Below are positions 16,941 through 24,700 of a stretch of 64,000 bases of DNA, one piece after another. The DNA comes from Varibaculum timonense_A. Lineage in GTDB: Bacteria; Actinomycetota; Actinomycetes; Actinomycetales; Actinomycetaceae. The stretch is from positions 1 through 64,000 of the forward strand of contig NZ_JAQEVU010000002.1 of NCBI RefSeq assembly GCF_027694345.1, given 5' to 3'. Under the pieces are notes generated by a model, which made no database searches, had not been told where the DNA came from, and saw nothing but the letters and a program-made list of their open reading frames with translations. Positions within the stretch are counted from its first letter, which is position 1; each line of letters opens with the position of its first letter. Both the position numbers and the translations under genes were made by a program.

Positions 16941-17369
16941 CTAACAGTCCTGCTCTGCTTCCTGTCTATATCCCTGGGCAGCTAAAACGCTACGTAACTG
17001 ATGCATACTGTCTGCTAAATCTTCCTTAGAGGCGGGGTGGGCGTGTGCAAATTTGATGTCCTCCATCGAATTTGCCGGGATTAAGTGCAAATGCAGGTGG
17101 GGTACATCAAACCCGGCGATGCTCAGACAGGAGCGCTCAGTGGCGAAAGCCTCGCGCTGGGCACGTCCAATAATTTGTGCCACTTTCATCAGATGTTGCA
17201 GTTCCTCAGTGGGAGCGTCCCAATAGTTTTCGACCTCCCGGCGCGGAACCAGTAATACGTGTCCCGGGGTGATGGGATTAATATCGGCAAAAGCGACACA
17301 AATATCGTCTTTCCAGCAAAAATGTCCAGGAATTTCCCCGGAGATAATGCGAGTAAAAATGGTGGACAT
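16941..17369 (-). CDS. HIT-family nucleotide hydrolase
   Basis: A 142-residue histidine-triad protein with the signature HLHLHLIPAN near residues 97-106. The triad His residues bind and hydrolyse nucleoside phosphoramidates or adenylated nucleotides. The N-terminal FTRIISGEIPGHFCWKDDICVAF and ITPGHVLLVPRR segments are characteristic of Hint-type members. It starts at ATG 17369 with GGAGGAAGT directly upstream. It is transcribed away from ftsZ, so it breaks the usual ftsQ-ftsZ adjacency. The exact substrate cannot be told from sequence. Confidence 0.92.
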   Translation of the reverse strand: MSTIFTRIISGEIPGHFCWKDDICVAFADINPITPGHVLLVPRREVENYWDAPTEELQHLMKVAQIIGRAQREAFATERSCLSIAGFDVPHLHLHLIPANSMEDIKFAHAHPASKEDLADSMHQLRSVLAAQGYRQEAEQDC

Positions 17370-17524
17370 ACTTCCTCCTCGGGTCGATACTTATATCTTT
17401 CATAATAGGACGAGGGCGGGCTGAGAATAGTTTTTGAGCAAAATCCGCAACACGCGCCGATAATACTTGCTGAACGAATCCTATTACGTAGGATTTTCGT
17501 TTGACCAAGAGGGCAAACAATACT

Positions 17525-17559
17525 AACCCTAAACTAAAGGTTTAGGGTTATATCGGAGG
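17525..17559 (+). promoter_or_regulatory. Perfect dyad next to the ftsZ ribosome-binding site
   Basis: AACCCTAAAC (17525-17534) and GTTTAGGGTT (17540-17549) form a 10-bp stem with a 5-nt loop. It lies only 5 nt before GGAGG (17555-17559), the ribosome-binding site of ftsZ (GTG 17566). It could be an operator or a 5'-UTR hairpin that modulates translation. Confidence 0.7.
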
Positions 17560-17565
17560 GCGACC

Positions 17566-18930
17566 GTGACAGTACCAGACACTAACCTGGCAGATATTAA
17601 AGTCGTAGGCATCGGCGGAGGCGGGGTAAACGCCGTAAACCGCATGATTGATTTCGGATTAAAAGGCGTTGAATTTATCGCCATTAACACTGATGCTCAA
17701 GCACTGATGATGTCCGACGCTGATGTAAAACTCGACATCGGTCGCGAAGAAACTCGCGGTCTAGGGGCAGGAGCCGACCCCAAAGTCGGTGAACGGGCAG
17801 CCGCCGACAACGAAGAAGAAATAAAAGACACCCTACAAGGTGCAGACATGGTGTTCGTGACCGCCGGTGAAGGGGGCGGAACTGGCACTGGTGGCGCTCC
17901 GATTGTGGCGCGAGTAGCCCGAGAAATGGGAGCACTCACTATCGGGGTAGTAACCAGACCCTTTGCTTTCGAGGGCAAACGCCGTCAAACCCAGGCAGAA
18001 GCCGGGGTAGAGGCGCTGCGTAAAGAAGTCGATACCATTATCGTGATTCCCAATGATCGCCTCCTAGAAATCTCCGATCAAAACATATCAATCGTTGATG
18101 CCTTTGCCGCTGCTGATGAAGTCCTCCACTCCGGGGTACAGGGCATAACTGACCTGATTACCACCTCCGCCCTCATCAACGTAGACTTTGCAGACGTAAA
18201 AAGCGTGATGAAAGGAGCAGGAACCGCCCTAATGGGGATTGGTTCTGCCACCGGCGAGGATCGCGCGATTCGCGCCGCCGAAGCCGCCTTTATGTCCCCG
18301 CTGCTAGAAGCCGATATTGATGGAGCACTCGGGGTGTTGATGTTCTTCCAAGGCGGCTCAGATATGGGGCTAATCGAGGTACACCGCGCTGCCGATATGG
18401 TCAGGGAAATGGTACACCCCGAAGCCAATATCATTTTCGGTGCCAACGTAGACGAATCCCTGGGCGACCAAATCAGAGTAACCATTATCGCTGCCGGATT
18501 TGATGAGCCTAGAACCGCTAAAGGTAAAGCTAAAAGCATGAAATCAGAACCGAAAGTTCCCGGCTCTGCCGCGCGGTCTGAAAATACTTCCACCAGCGCT
18601 CCGGCGGTGAAAGAAACGCCGGTTAGCTCCGAGGACTCCACGCTCACTACCTCTATCCCCACATTTCCACGCCGAGCAGCCTTAAAAGAGGACGAACGCA
18701 GCGTTGGAGATTTACCCCGAGTTAGCACCTCAGGAGGGGCGCACCGCTTACCGGTGACCCCTCCCTCCAGAGATGCTTTTAACCGCAACGAAGGGGGCAG
18801 CGGACGTAGCTACCAGGATAACTTTGGAATAAATAACCGGAGCGAAGATGACTCTACGCTCACCGTGCCTCGGGTATTCGAGGACGACGAGCGCGAATCG
18901 GGACTGGATGTACCCGACTTTATGCGGTAG
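17566..18930 (+). CDS. ftsZ: Cell division GTPase FtsZ
   Basis: Tubulin-like GTPase that polymerises into the Z ring. The 454 residues include the nucleotide-binding GGGGVNAVNRM near the N-terminus, the tubulin signature GGGTGTGG (103-110) and the T7-loop region. After ~residue 320 there is a Ser/Thr/Pro-rich linker of ~120 residues. The last residues, LDVPDFMR (447-454), are the conserved tail that binds SepF in actinobacteria, and sepF lies two genes downstream. It starts at GTG 17566 with GGAGG 6 nt upstream. It heads a co-directional run, ftsZ-pgeF-sepF-yggT-wag31-lspA-rluD. Confidence 0.98.
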   Translation: MTVPDTNLADIKVVGIGGGGVNAVNRMIDFGLKGVEFIAINTDAQALMMSDADVKLDIGREETRGLGAGADPKVGERAAADNEEEIKDTLQGADMVFVTAGEGGGTGTGGAPIVARVAREMGALTIGVVTRPFAFEGKRRQTQAEAGVEALRKEVDTIIVIPNDRLLEISDQNISIVDAFAAADEVLHSGVQGITDLITTSALINVDFADVKSVMKGAGTALMGIGSATGEDRAIRAAEAAFMSPLLEADIDGALGVLMFFQGGSDMGLIEVHRAADMVREMVHPEANIIFGANVDESLGDQIRVTIIAAGFDEPRTAKGKAKSMKSEPKVPGSAARSENTSTSAPAVKETPVSSEDSTLTTSIPTFPRRAALKEDERSVGDLPRVSTSGGAHRLPVTPPSRDAFNRNEGGSGRSYQDNFGINNRSEDDSTLTVPRVFEDDERESGLDVPDFMR

Positions 18931-18936
18931 GTCGCC

Positions 18937-19683
18937 ATGTTTAAAATAGGCGGTGCGCAAGCAGTTTTTACCAATCGGATTGGTGGAAAATCAACTGGAG
19001 CATATGCAACTCTTAACCTGGGAAATCACGTAGGTGATGACTTAGAGATAGTTGCGCAGAACCGGAGGATTGTAGCCGATGCAATTGGACGGAAAGTGGT
19101 TTGGATGCATCAAACCCACTCCAATCGGGTGGTGCAAGTTCACCCCGGTTATACCGACGCTCCTGCCGAAGGGGACGCGGTAATTATTGATAGCCGGGAG
19201 TTCATTGAACTGGGTTTAACCACCCCCGCAGCGGCCGTAATGGTTGCCGATTGCGTTCCCCTACTGCTTTCCTCCGATGACGGATTGCTGGTAGCAGCTG
19301 TCCATGCCGGTAGAGCCGGGACAGTAACCGGAATTGTGCGAGAAACCGTAATCGCAATGCGCAAACTGGGGGCAGAAAACGGCAAAATATATGCTGCTAT
19401 CGGTCCGGCAATCTGCGGAGCCTGCTATGAAGTTCCAGAAGCGATGCGCCGACACGTTACCGGGCACGTCCCGGCTGCTTGGTCACGCACTCGGGAAGGC
19501 AGTCCCGGTCTGGATTTGAAAGCCGGAGTAATTTCGCAGCTTAGGGCGGCAGGAGCACGCATTACTTTTGTGTCTAAACGCTGCACCTTTGAAGACCGTA
19601 ACCTGTATTCATATCGGCGTGATAACGCTACCGGACGTTTCGCGGGGATTATTCTAGGGAAAACTAAACTTACTTCCGGCTGA
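18937..19683 (+). CDS. pgeF: Multicopper-oxidase-like purine nucleoside phosphorylase (YfiH/PgeF family)
   Basis: A 248-residue Cu/Zn-binding laccase-domain protein. Family members act as purine nucleoside phosphorylase/adenosine deaminase and are linked to peptidoglycan editing. The metal-site pattern is visible: WMHQTHSNRV (His), VADCVPLLL (Cys) and AAVHAGRAGTV (His). GPAICGACYEVP is the family signature. It starts at ATG 18937, six bases after the ftsZ stop, so it is co-transcribed and possibly translationally coupled. A YfiH gene between ftsZ and sepF is the standard actinobacterial order. Confidence 0.93.
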   Translation: MFKIGGAQAVFTNRIGGKSTGAYATLNLGNHVGDDLEIVAQNRRIVADAIGRKVVWMHQTHSNRVVQVHPGYTDAPAEGDAVIIDSREFIELGLTTPAAAVMVADCVPLLLSSDDGLLVAAVHAGRAGTVTGIVRETVIAMRKLGAENGKIYAAIGPAICGACYEVPEAMRRHVTGHVPAAWSRTREGSPGLDLKAGVISQLRAAGARITFVSKRCTFEDRNLYSYRRDNATGRFAGIILGKTKLTSG

Positions 19684-19792
19684 ACTGTGCTTTTTTATTT
19701 GTGTTTTTCAAAACACGCCGTGGCAATACTTCAAAAAAACCTTTACGACAATTAACGTTTCTATAGACCCGCATTAAAAGAAGGAGAACCTG

Positions 19793-20257
19793 ATGGGCGC
19801 TTTGAGGAAAACGATGGACTATTTCGGTCTATCCGAACCGCAAGAGAACGAAGCTTACAGTGACGAGCTACAAAGCGAAGTTCCCGACTCTGAAGTCCCC
19901 GCCCCTCGTCCTCGGATAGTAGAACCAGCGGTGCGTTTTCCCCATGCGGTCAAATCTTCCGCAGAACCCGCAGTAGAGCTGAAACGAATCGTAACTATTC
20001 GTCCTACCACCTACAACGAGGCTCAAAGCATTGGGGAAGCCTTCAAAGAGGGCACTCCGGTAATTATGAACCTGGGGGCAATGAATGACCTGGAAGCACG
20101 GCGAATGATTGATTTCGCTGCCGGTCTTAGCTTCGCCCTCGATGGGGGAATAGAAAAAGTAACTAACCGGGTATTTTTGCTGTCGCCAAAGTCGGTGCAA
20201 GTAGACGAGGGCGCGTCCTCCCTGAGTTCCAAAAAAGACTTCTTTAATCAAAGCTAG
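19793..20257 (+). CDS. sepF: Cell division protein SepF
   Basis: Membrane-associated FtsZ anchor, essential for septation where FtsA is absent. The 154 residues have an N-terminal amphipathic stretch (MGALRKTMDYFGLSE) suited to membrane binding, an acidic Pro-rich linker and the SepF core (about 63-140: IVTIRPTTYNEAQSIGEAF ... NLGAMNDLEARRMIDFAAGL-like segment). AAGGAGAACCTG precedes ATG 19793. It stands 110 bp after pgeF. A short GTGTTTT/AAAACAC dyad lies at 19701-19716. Its partner tail is visible on FtsZ in this window. Confidence 0.95.
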   Translation: MGALRKTMDYFGLSEPQENEAYSDELQSEVPDSEVPAPRPRIVEPAVRFPHAVKSSAEPAVELKRIVTIRPTTYNEAQSIGEAFKEGTPVIMNLGAMNDLEARRMIDFAAGLSFALDGGIEKVTNRVFLLSPKSVQVDEGASSLSSKKDFFNQS

Positions 20258-20260
20258 TAG

Positions 20261-20566
20261 ATGGTTGCTTTAGTCTATTGGGTTGGTCAGATAGGTAGAT
20301 TACTTCTTCAGCTCTACCTTTTGGCGTTAATAGTTAGGGCGGTGCTGTCGTGGGTTTTGGCGTTGAATCCCTCGTGGCGTCCTAGTAACTCGTTTACGCT
20401 GTTTATCTGTAATCTGATTTTTGGGATTACCGACCCGCCCCTAAGGTTTTTAGGAAAATTCATTAAACCTTTACGGCTTGGGACTATCGCCCTAGATTTG
20501 AGTTTTATCGTATTATTCTTGCTGGTCACAATCTTAATTAAGGTTTGGATTTTTATCGTTAGCTGA
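20261..20566 (+). CDS. YggT-family membrane protein
   Basis: A 101-residue integral membrane protein with two hydrophobic segments (about 9-30 and 75-100) separated by a PxxRFLGKFIKPLRLGTIALDLS-like loop, characteristic of the YggT/YlmG family. It starts at ATG 20261, 3 bp after the sepF stop, so translational coupling is likely. The family is tied to division and chromosome-segregation clusters. Its molecular role is poorly defined. The position between sepF and wag31 is conserved. Confidence 0.9.
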   Translation: MVALVYWVGQIGRLLLQLYLLALIVRAVLSWVLALNPSWRPSNSFTLFICNLIFGITDPPLRFLGKFIKPLRLGTIALDLSFIVLFLLVTILIKVWIFIVS

Positions 20567-20772
20567 TTTTTAGTTCTGCTGCAGAGTTAGAACCGCAGAA
20601 AAATACCTAAAATGTTGCCGAAAGCCACAGATGTTACTATTGTTGAAGATGTGGAAGTTGAGCAGATCTCCGGTATGCTTGTTTCCAACTGCAACCTATA
20701 GCGCAGAAGTTCCCCGCGGCAGGTAAGATGCCTACCCTGGGAGAAAGAAAATAGATAACTGAGGTGACAGGT

Positions 20773-21579
20773 ATGGCTCTGCTGACTGCTGAAGATGTCC
20801 ACTGGAAGCAATTCCAGGCGACCAAATTTCGCGAAGGCTACGATCAGGAAGAAGTAGACGAGTTCTTAGATGAGGTCGTAGAAACTATCGCGACACTTCA
20901 AGATCAGAATGCTTCCTTAAAATCCGAGCTAGATGAAGCTCGCCAACAGGCAGCTTCCGGTGGGGTAGCTCCCGCTTCCAGCGACAATAACGAAGAAGTA
21001 GCCGCACTCAAGGCGCAACTGGACACTGCAAATATGCAGATTGCTCAAATGCAAGCCGAAGTGCAGCAATATCAAGCTGCCGCTGCCGAGGGTAATCCGC
21101 AGGCGGGCGAGCAAATCCAGGCGCTACAGGCTCACTTGGCGCAAACACAGCAAGAGTCTCAAGCAGCTTTGGCACAGTCCCAAGCCGAGACACAGCAGGC
21201 AATCGCCGAAATCGAGCAGCTGCGTGAACAGTTGGCACAGGCAGAACAGAATGCGCAAGCCGCTGCCCAGCCAGCCCCCGCTGAACAGCCTGAAGATGCA
21301 ACTTCTATGTTGGCTCTAGCGCAACGCGTACATGACGAATATGTTCGCAACGGTCAAAAGGAAGCCGACCAGATTCTGGAAGATTCCCGCCTCAAGGGTG
21401 ACCAGATTGTACGGGAAGCAAACGATGAACGTCGTCGCGTACTAGAACAGCTGGAATCCGAACGGGCAGACCTGGAAGCCCGAGTAGATGACCTCAAAGC
21501 ATTCGAGAATGATTACCGCCAGAAAGTACGTGAACATTTACACGCTTTAATCGGTCAGCTAGATGCCCAAGAGGCATAA
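20773..21579 (+). CDS. wag31: DivIVA/Wag31 polar growth scaffold
   Basis: A coiled-coil protein of 268 residues that marks cell poles and recruits the elongation machinery in actinobacteria. I chose ATG 20773 because the product then begins MALLTAEDVHWKQF, matching family N-termini, with GAGGTGA 5 nt upstream. A GTG 9 bp earlier would overlap that site. Residues 1-60 hold the DivIVA membrane-curvature domain (KFREGYDQEEVDEFLDEVVETI). A long Gln/Ala/Glu-rich coiled coil (about 60-170), a Pro-rich linker and a second conserved coiled coil (about 175-268) follow. It is well separated from yggT and probably has its own promoter. Confidence 0.95.
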   Translation: MALLTAEDVHWKQFQATKFREGYDQEEVDEFLDEVVETIATLQDQNASLKSELDEARQQAASGGVAPASSDNNEEVAALKAQLDTANMQIAQMQAEVQQYQAAAAEGNPQAGEQIQALQAHLAQTQQESQAALAQSQAETQQAIAEIEQLREQLAQAEQNAQAAAQPAPAEQPEDATSMLALAQRVHDEYVRNGQKEADQILEDSRLKGDQIVREANDERRRVLEQLESERADLEARVDDLKAFENDYRQKVREHLHALIGQLDAQEA

Positions 21580-21620
21580 ATAGTTTGCTTATAGTCCCTT
21601 CCATATTGCCTGGAGGGTGA

Positions 21621-21668
21621 AAGTGGCGATGCCACCACCAAAGTGGTGACATCGCCACTTTTTTATTA
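21621..21668 (+). terminator. Intrinsic terminator after wag31
   Basis: AAGTGGCGATG (21621-21631) pairs with CATCGCCACTT (21650-21660), and the inner CCACCAC/GTGGTG dyad adds to the stem. TTTTTTATTA follows. The strong stem and T-run mark a rho-independent terminator ~40 bp after the wag31 stop, so lspA-rluD probably has its own promoter. Confidence 0.92.
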
Positions 21669-21723
21669 AATTTAGGTATTACCCCCTAAAGTTAGATTTA
21701 GATTTAGCCGACCTGGGAAGAAG

Positions 21724-22257
21724 ATGAAACACCAAAAAAAGGGAAAACTGGCACCGCTTCTGGTCATATTTGCGTTCGTGGCCATCCCGGTGTTGATTAT
21801 TGACCAAGCTACCAAGACCTGGGCGCTACGTACTCTGGAAATCGGGGCAGAACCCAAGCCCTTATTGGGGAACTTTATCGGTTTGCAACTGGTGCGCAAT
21901 CCCGGTGCTGCTTTCTCCCTCGCGGAGAGTTTCACCTGGGTGTTTTCGCTGATAGCTCTGGTGGTTTTAGCAATAATTATCTGGAGCGGACGTAATATGA
22001 CCGCTACTTCCTGGCAAATATCTCTTGGTCTGCTAGCGGGTGGAGCGCTGGGAAACCTTGTGGATCGGATTGCGCAGCCACCAGGGATATTTCGCGGTCA
22101 CGTCGTTGATTTCTTGAACTATCGCTCGCTGTTTGTAGGCAATATCGCCGATATTGCGATAGTAGTAGCAGTAATATCCGTAGTGATTCTTGTGGTGTTA
22201 GGCGTTCCCTCGGTAAAGACGAATCATGCTTATAAGCCGGAGCGTGTGCGAGCCTAA
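21724..22257 (+). CDS. lspA: Lipoprotein signal peptidase II
   Basis: Membrane aspartyl protease that removes signal peptides from diacylated prolipoproteins. The 177 residues have four hydrophobic segments. Family motifs are IIDQATKTWA, NPGAAFSLAES, GALGNLVDR with catalytic D114, VVDFLNYR, and NIADIAI with catalytic D143. It starts at ATG 21724 after GGGAAGAAG. The stop is separated from the rluD-family start by one base, so the pair is coupled, as in many actinobacteria. Confidence 0.96.
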   Translation: MKHQKKGKLAPLLVIFAFVAIPVLIIDQATKTWALRTLEIGAEPKPLLGNFIGLQLVRNPGAAFSLAESFTWVFSLIALVVLAIIIWSGRNMTATSWQISLGLLAGGALGNLVDRIAQPPGIFRGHVVDFLNYRSLFVGNIADIAIVVAVISVVILVVLGVPSVKTNHAYKPERVRA

Positions 22258-22258
22258 A

Positions 22259-23185
22259 ATGCGCGAGCACCTTTCAATCCGCCTTGGAAATTCGGTCTCT
22301 CAAATGCGTCTAGATCAGGCAATTGCTTCGCAAATGGGGATTTCTCGTTCTCTGGTTGCCAAACTAATAAAACAGGGCGACCTCAAAATTAATGGGCGTC
22401 GTCCTCGGAAATCGGACGAAGTTTTCGCGGGAGATCAGGTGGAAATCCTGTTACCGGATACTTCTGAAAAGAGCCTGGAAACTCCAGCTGAGCTGCCTAT
22501 CCTTTATGAGGACGCCGATGTAGTGGTGGTTAATAAACCGGTAGGAATGGCTGCGCACGCAGCGCCGGGATGGGAGGGAGCTACCGTTGTTGGCGCGCTC
22601 TTGGCAAAGGGCTGCCAAATCTCTACCTCGGGACCGAAGGAACGCTGTGGGGTTGTGCATCGCCTTGATGTGGGGACTAGCGGTGTCATGGTTGTGGCGA
22701 AAACGGAACTTGCTTTTGAGGCTCTCAAGCGGGATTTTCACGATCGCAAGGTGCAAAAAATTTATCACGCCCTGGTTCAGGGGTATATTGAACCAGCAGA
22801 GGGCACAATTGAGGCTCCGATAGGTCGCCATCCCTCCCGAGATTTTAGAATGGCCGTGGTTGAGGGGGGGAAATCAGCTATTTCGCATTATCGCACTTTA
22901 GAGCGGTTTTTGGGGGCTTCTCTGGTTCAAGTTCATCTGGAAACTGGGAGAACTCATCAGATTAGGGTGCATATGCAGGCAATTCAGCACTGTATTGTGG
23001 GCGACCCTATCTATGGAGGCAATCCGGTTCAAGCGAAACAACTCGGGCTAGAACGCCAGTGGCTACACGCGGTCAGTTTGACCTTTACACATCCACGAAC
23101 CCAAAAAGACCTGACCGTTAATGCGCCCCTGACTAAAGATTTAGCAGTGGCATTAGAAATACTACGAGCCCAAGAGGACTGTTAA
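22259..23185 (+). CDS. rluD: RluD-family rRNA pseudouridine synthase
   Basis: Converts uridines of 23S rRNA to pseudouridine. The 308 residues have an N-terminal S4 RNA-binding domain (RLDQAIASQMGISRSLVAKLIKQG) and the catalytic domain with GVVHRLDVGTSG, whose Asp (D137) is catalytic. The RTHQIRVHMQ and VGDPIYGG motifs are also present. I prefer ATG 22259, one base after the lspA stop, over an upstream in-frame ATG inside lspA. Lying after lspA is the standard arrangement. The exact uridine targets are inferred from family membership only. Confidence 0.93.
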   Translation: MREHLSIRLGNSVSQMRLDQAIASQMGISRSLVAKLIKQGDLKINGRRPRKSDEVFAGDQVEILLPDTSEKSLETPAELPILYEDADVVVVNKPVGMAAHAAPGWEGATVVGALLAKGCQISTSGPKERCGVVHRLDVGTSGVMVVAKTELAFEALKRDFHDRKVQKIYHALVQGYIEPAEGTIEAPIGRHPSRDFRMAVVEGGKSAISHYRTLERFLGASLVQVHLETGRTHQIRVHMQAIQHCIVGDPIYGGNPVQAKQLGLERQWLHAVSLTFTHPRTQKDLTVNAPLTKDLAVALEILRAQEDC

Positions 23186-23932
23186 GCCTGATATTTGAAG
23201 TTTCCCGCCTGGGAAATGCCCTGTGGTTTTGGGTTTTTAGTGCTAGGGCGGTTTTGCGGGTCTAGGAGGGTGGAGTGGTTTCTGGGCTGCTGTGGTGTTG
23301 AGTCGGGAGGGCGGAAATGTCTGGGGAGGGTGGAATGGTTAGGGGCGTGCTGGTTACCAGGGGTTTTGCTGGTGAAATTGCCCTCCCGGTGCAGAATCAC
23401 CCTCCTGATGTGGGACTATCTGCTGGGAATAGGTTTCTGCTGCTGGCTATGTGCTTTGTGGTTGCAGAGTCGCCCTCCGGATACAAAATGACCCTCCCGG
23501 TACAAAATCGCCCTCCTGATTGTTTGGGTGATGCGGGATTTTGGCGGTTTTGGGAGGGCGGAAGTGTCTGGGGAGGGTGGAATGGTTAGGGGCGTGCTGG
23601 TTACCAGGGGTTTTGCTGGTGAAATTGCCCTCCCGGTGCAGAATCACCCTCCTGATGTGGGACTATCTGCTGGGAATAGGTTTCTGCTGGTGTTTAGGTG
23701 CTTTGTGCTTGCAGAATGACACTCCGGGTGCGGAATCGCCTTCCGGGTGTGGGACTATCTGCTGGGAATAGGTTTCTGTTGCTGGCTATGTGCTTTAAGC
23801 TTGCGGAATCACCCTCCGGGTGTGGGAGGATTACAACTAAAGCCTGTCCCCAGTAGTAGATAATGACAAGCGGTGCTGTTGGGGACAGAAGAAATCTTGC
23901 CTAGGTAAGTCGCTAGGAAGTATTTTCACCCC
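23186..23932. repeat. Repeat-filled intergenic gap upstream of comEA
   Basis: A 747-bp gap without a gene. Paired 19-bp-period elements occur as G cores (23305/23324; 23552/23571) and C cores (23379/23398; 23471/23490/23509; 23626/23645). A ~140-bp segment is duplicated (about 23305-23445 and 23552-23692, nearly identical). GTGGGACTATCTGCTGGGAA occurs three times, starting near 23409, 23656 and 23746. At the end, CTGTCCCCA (23844-23852) and TGGGGACAG (23880-23888) form a 9-bp dyad 45 bp before comEA, a possible operator. Confidence 0.85.
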
Positions 23933-24694
23933 ATGCCTGAGGAAAAACCAAGCTATACTCGTTCCCAATTCCTGCACGCTTCCCGCGCTGCACGCCAAGG
24001 AGAGCAACTCCTAGAGCAAGCTGAAAAGCGATTACGCTCTGAACAAGGTGGGTTAAAAGCGCGACTTGTGCCCTCACCGACAGTAGTTGCCGCTGCACTG
24101 GTAGCAATCGTGATTGTGGCAGTTATGGCGGGCTGGGCGCAAGGCAAAACCCCGACCGCCAAGACCTCCTCGCCCTCCTCCTTCCCCTCCTCTACGTCGA
24201 TAAACTCCTCAGACGCTTCCCCAGTCGTGTCCTCGCCAGTTGCTGCCCAAAAAGTATTGGTGCACGTAGCTGGGAAAGTAAAGAAACCGGGTGTGGTACG
24301 TCTAGATGCGGATTCGCGAGTAGAAGACGCCATTAACGCTGCCGGTGGAGTGCTTGCCAATACCGATGTGAGCGCTCTTAATCTGGCGCGAAAAGTTAAT
24401 GATGGTGAACAGATTTTAGTAGGTGTTGAGGGCGCAGACTCTAGTGCAAACGGTGAAACCGGGGGGACTGCGGATGGGGGAGGGAAAATATCGGGAGGAA
24501 ATAGGAAAATTTCTATCAATCAAGCCACAAAAGAACAGTTAGAAAGGCTTCCGGGGGTGGGGGAATCTCTCGCGGAACGAATTATTGCCTATCGCAAGGA
24601 GCAGGGAAAATTTCAGAGCGTTGAGGATTTGAAAAACGTGTCGGGAATAGGTGAGAAAAAATATGCTGCTCTCGCTGACATGATTAGCTTGTAG
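23933..24694 (+). CDS. comEA: Competence DNA-binding protein ComEA
   Basis: Membrane-anchored receptor that binds double-stranded DNA outside the cell during uptake. The 253 residues have a cytoplasmic N-terminus, one membrane helix (about 51-69), a Ser/Thr/Pro spacer, an SLBB domain (from about 109: VLVHVAGKVKKPGVVRLDAD) and a C-terminal helix-hairpin-helix pair (from about 193: INQATKEQLERLPGVG ... LKNVSGIGEKKYAAL). This matches gram-positive ComEA architecture. It starts at ATG 23933. The next gene, comEC, starts 6 bp after the stop, so both form an operon with holA. Confidence 0.93.
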   Translation: MPEEKPSYTRSQFLHASRAARQGEQLLEQAEKRLRSEQGGLKARLVPSPTVVAAALVAIVIVAVMAGWAQGKTPTAKTSSPSSFPSSTSINSSDASPVVSSPVAAQKVLVHVAGKVKKPGVVRLDADSRVEDAINAAGGVLANTDVSALNLARKVNDGEQILVGVEGADSSANGETGGTADGGGKISGGNRKISINQATKEQLERLPGVGESLAERIIAYRKEQGKFQSVEDLKNVSGIGEKKYAALADMISL

Positions 24695-24700
24695 GCGGTC

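Noticed and set aside
17278..17520. An 80-codon minus-strand frame overlapping the start of the HIT gene
   Set aside because: The HIT gene has a strong ribosome-binding site and full-length family match in another frame, and this frame has no recognisable content.
18078..18788. A 236-codon minus-strand frame opposite ftsZ
   Set aside because: It lies entirely within ftsZ, has a Ser/Ala-rich shadow composition and has no ribosome-binding site.
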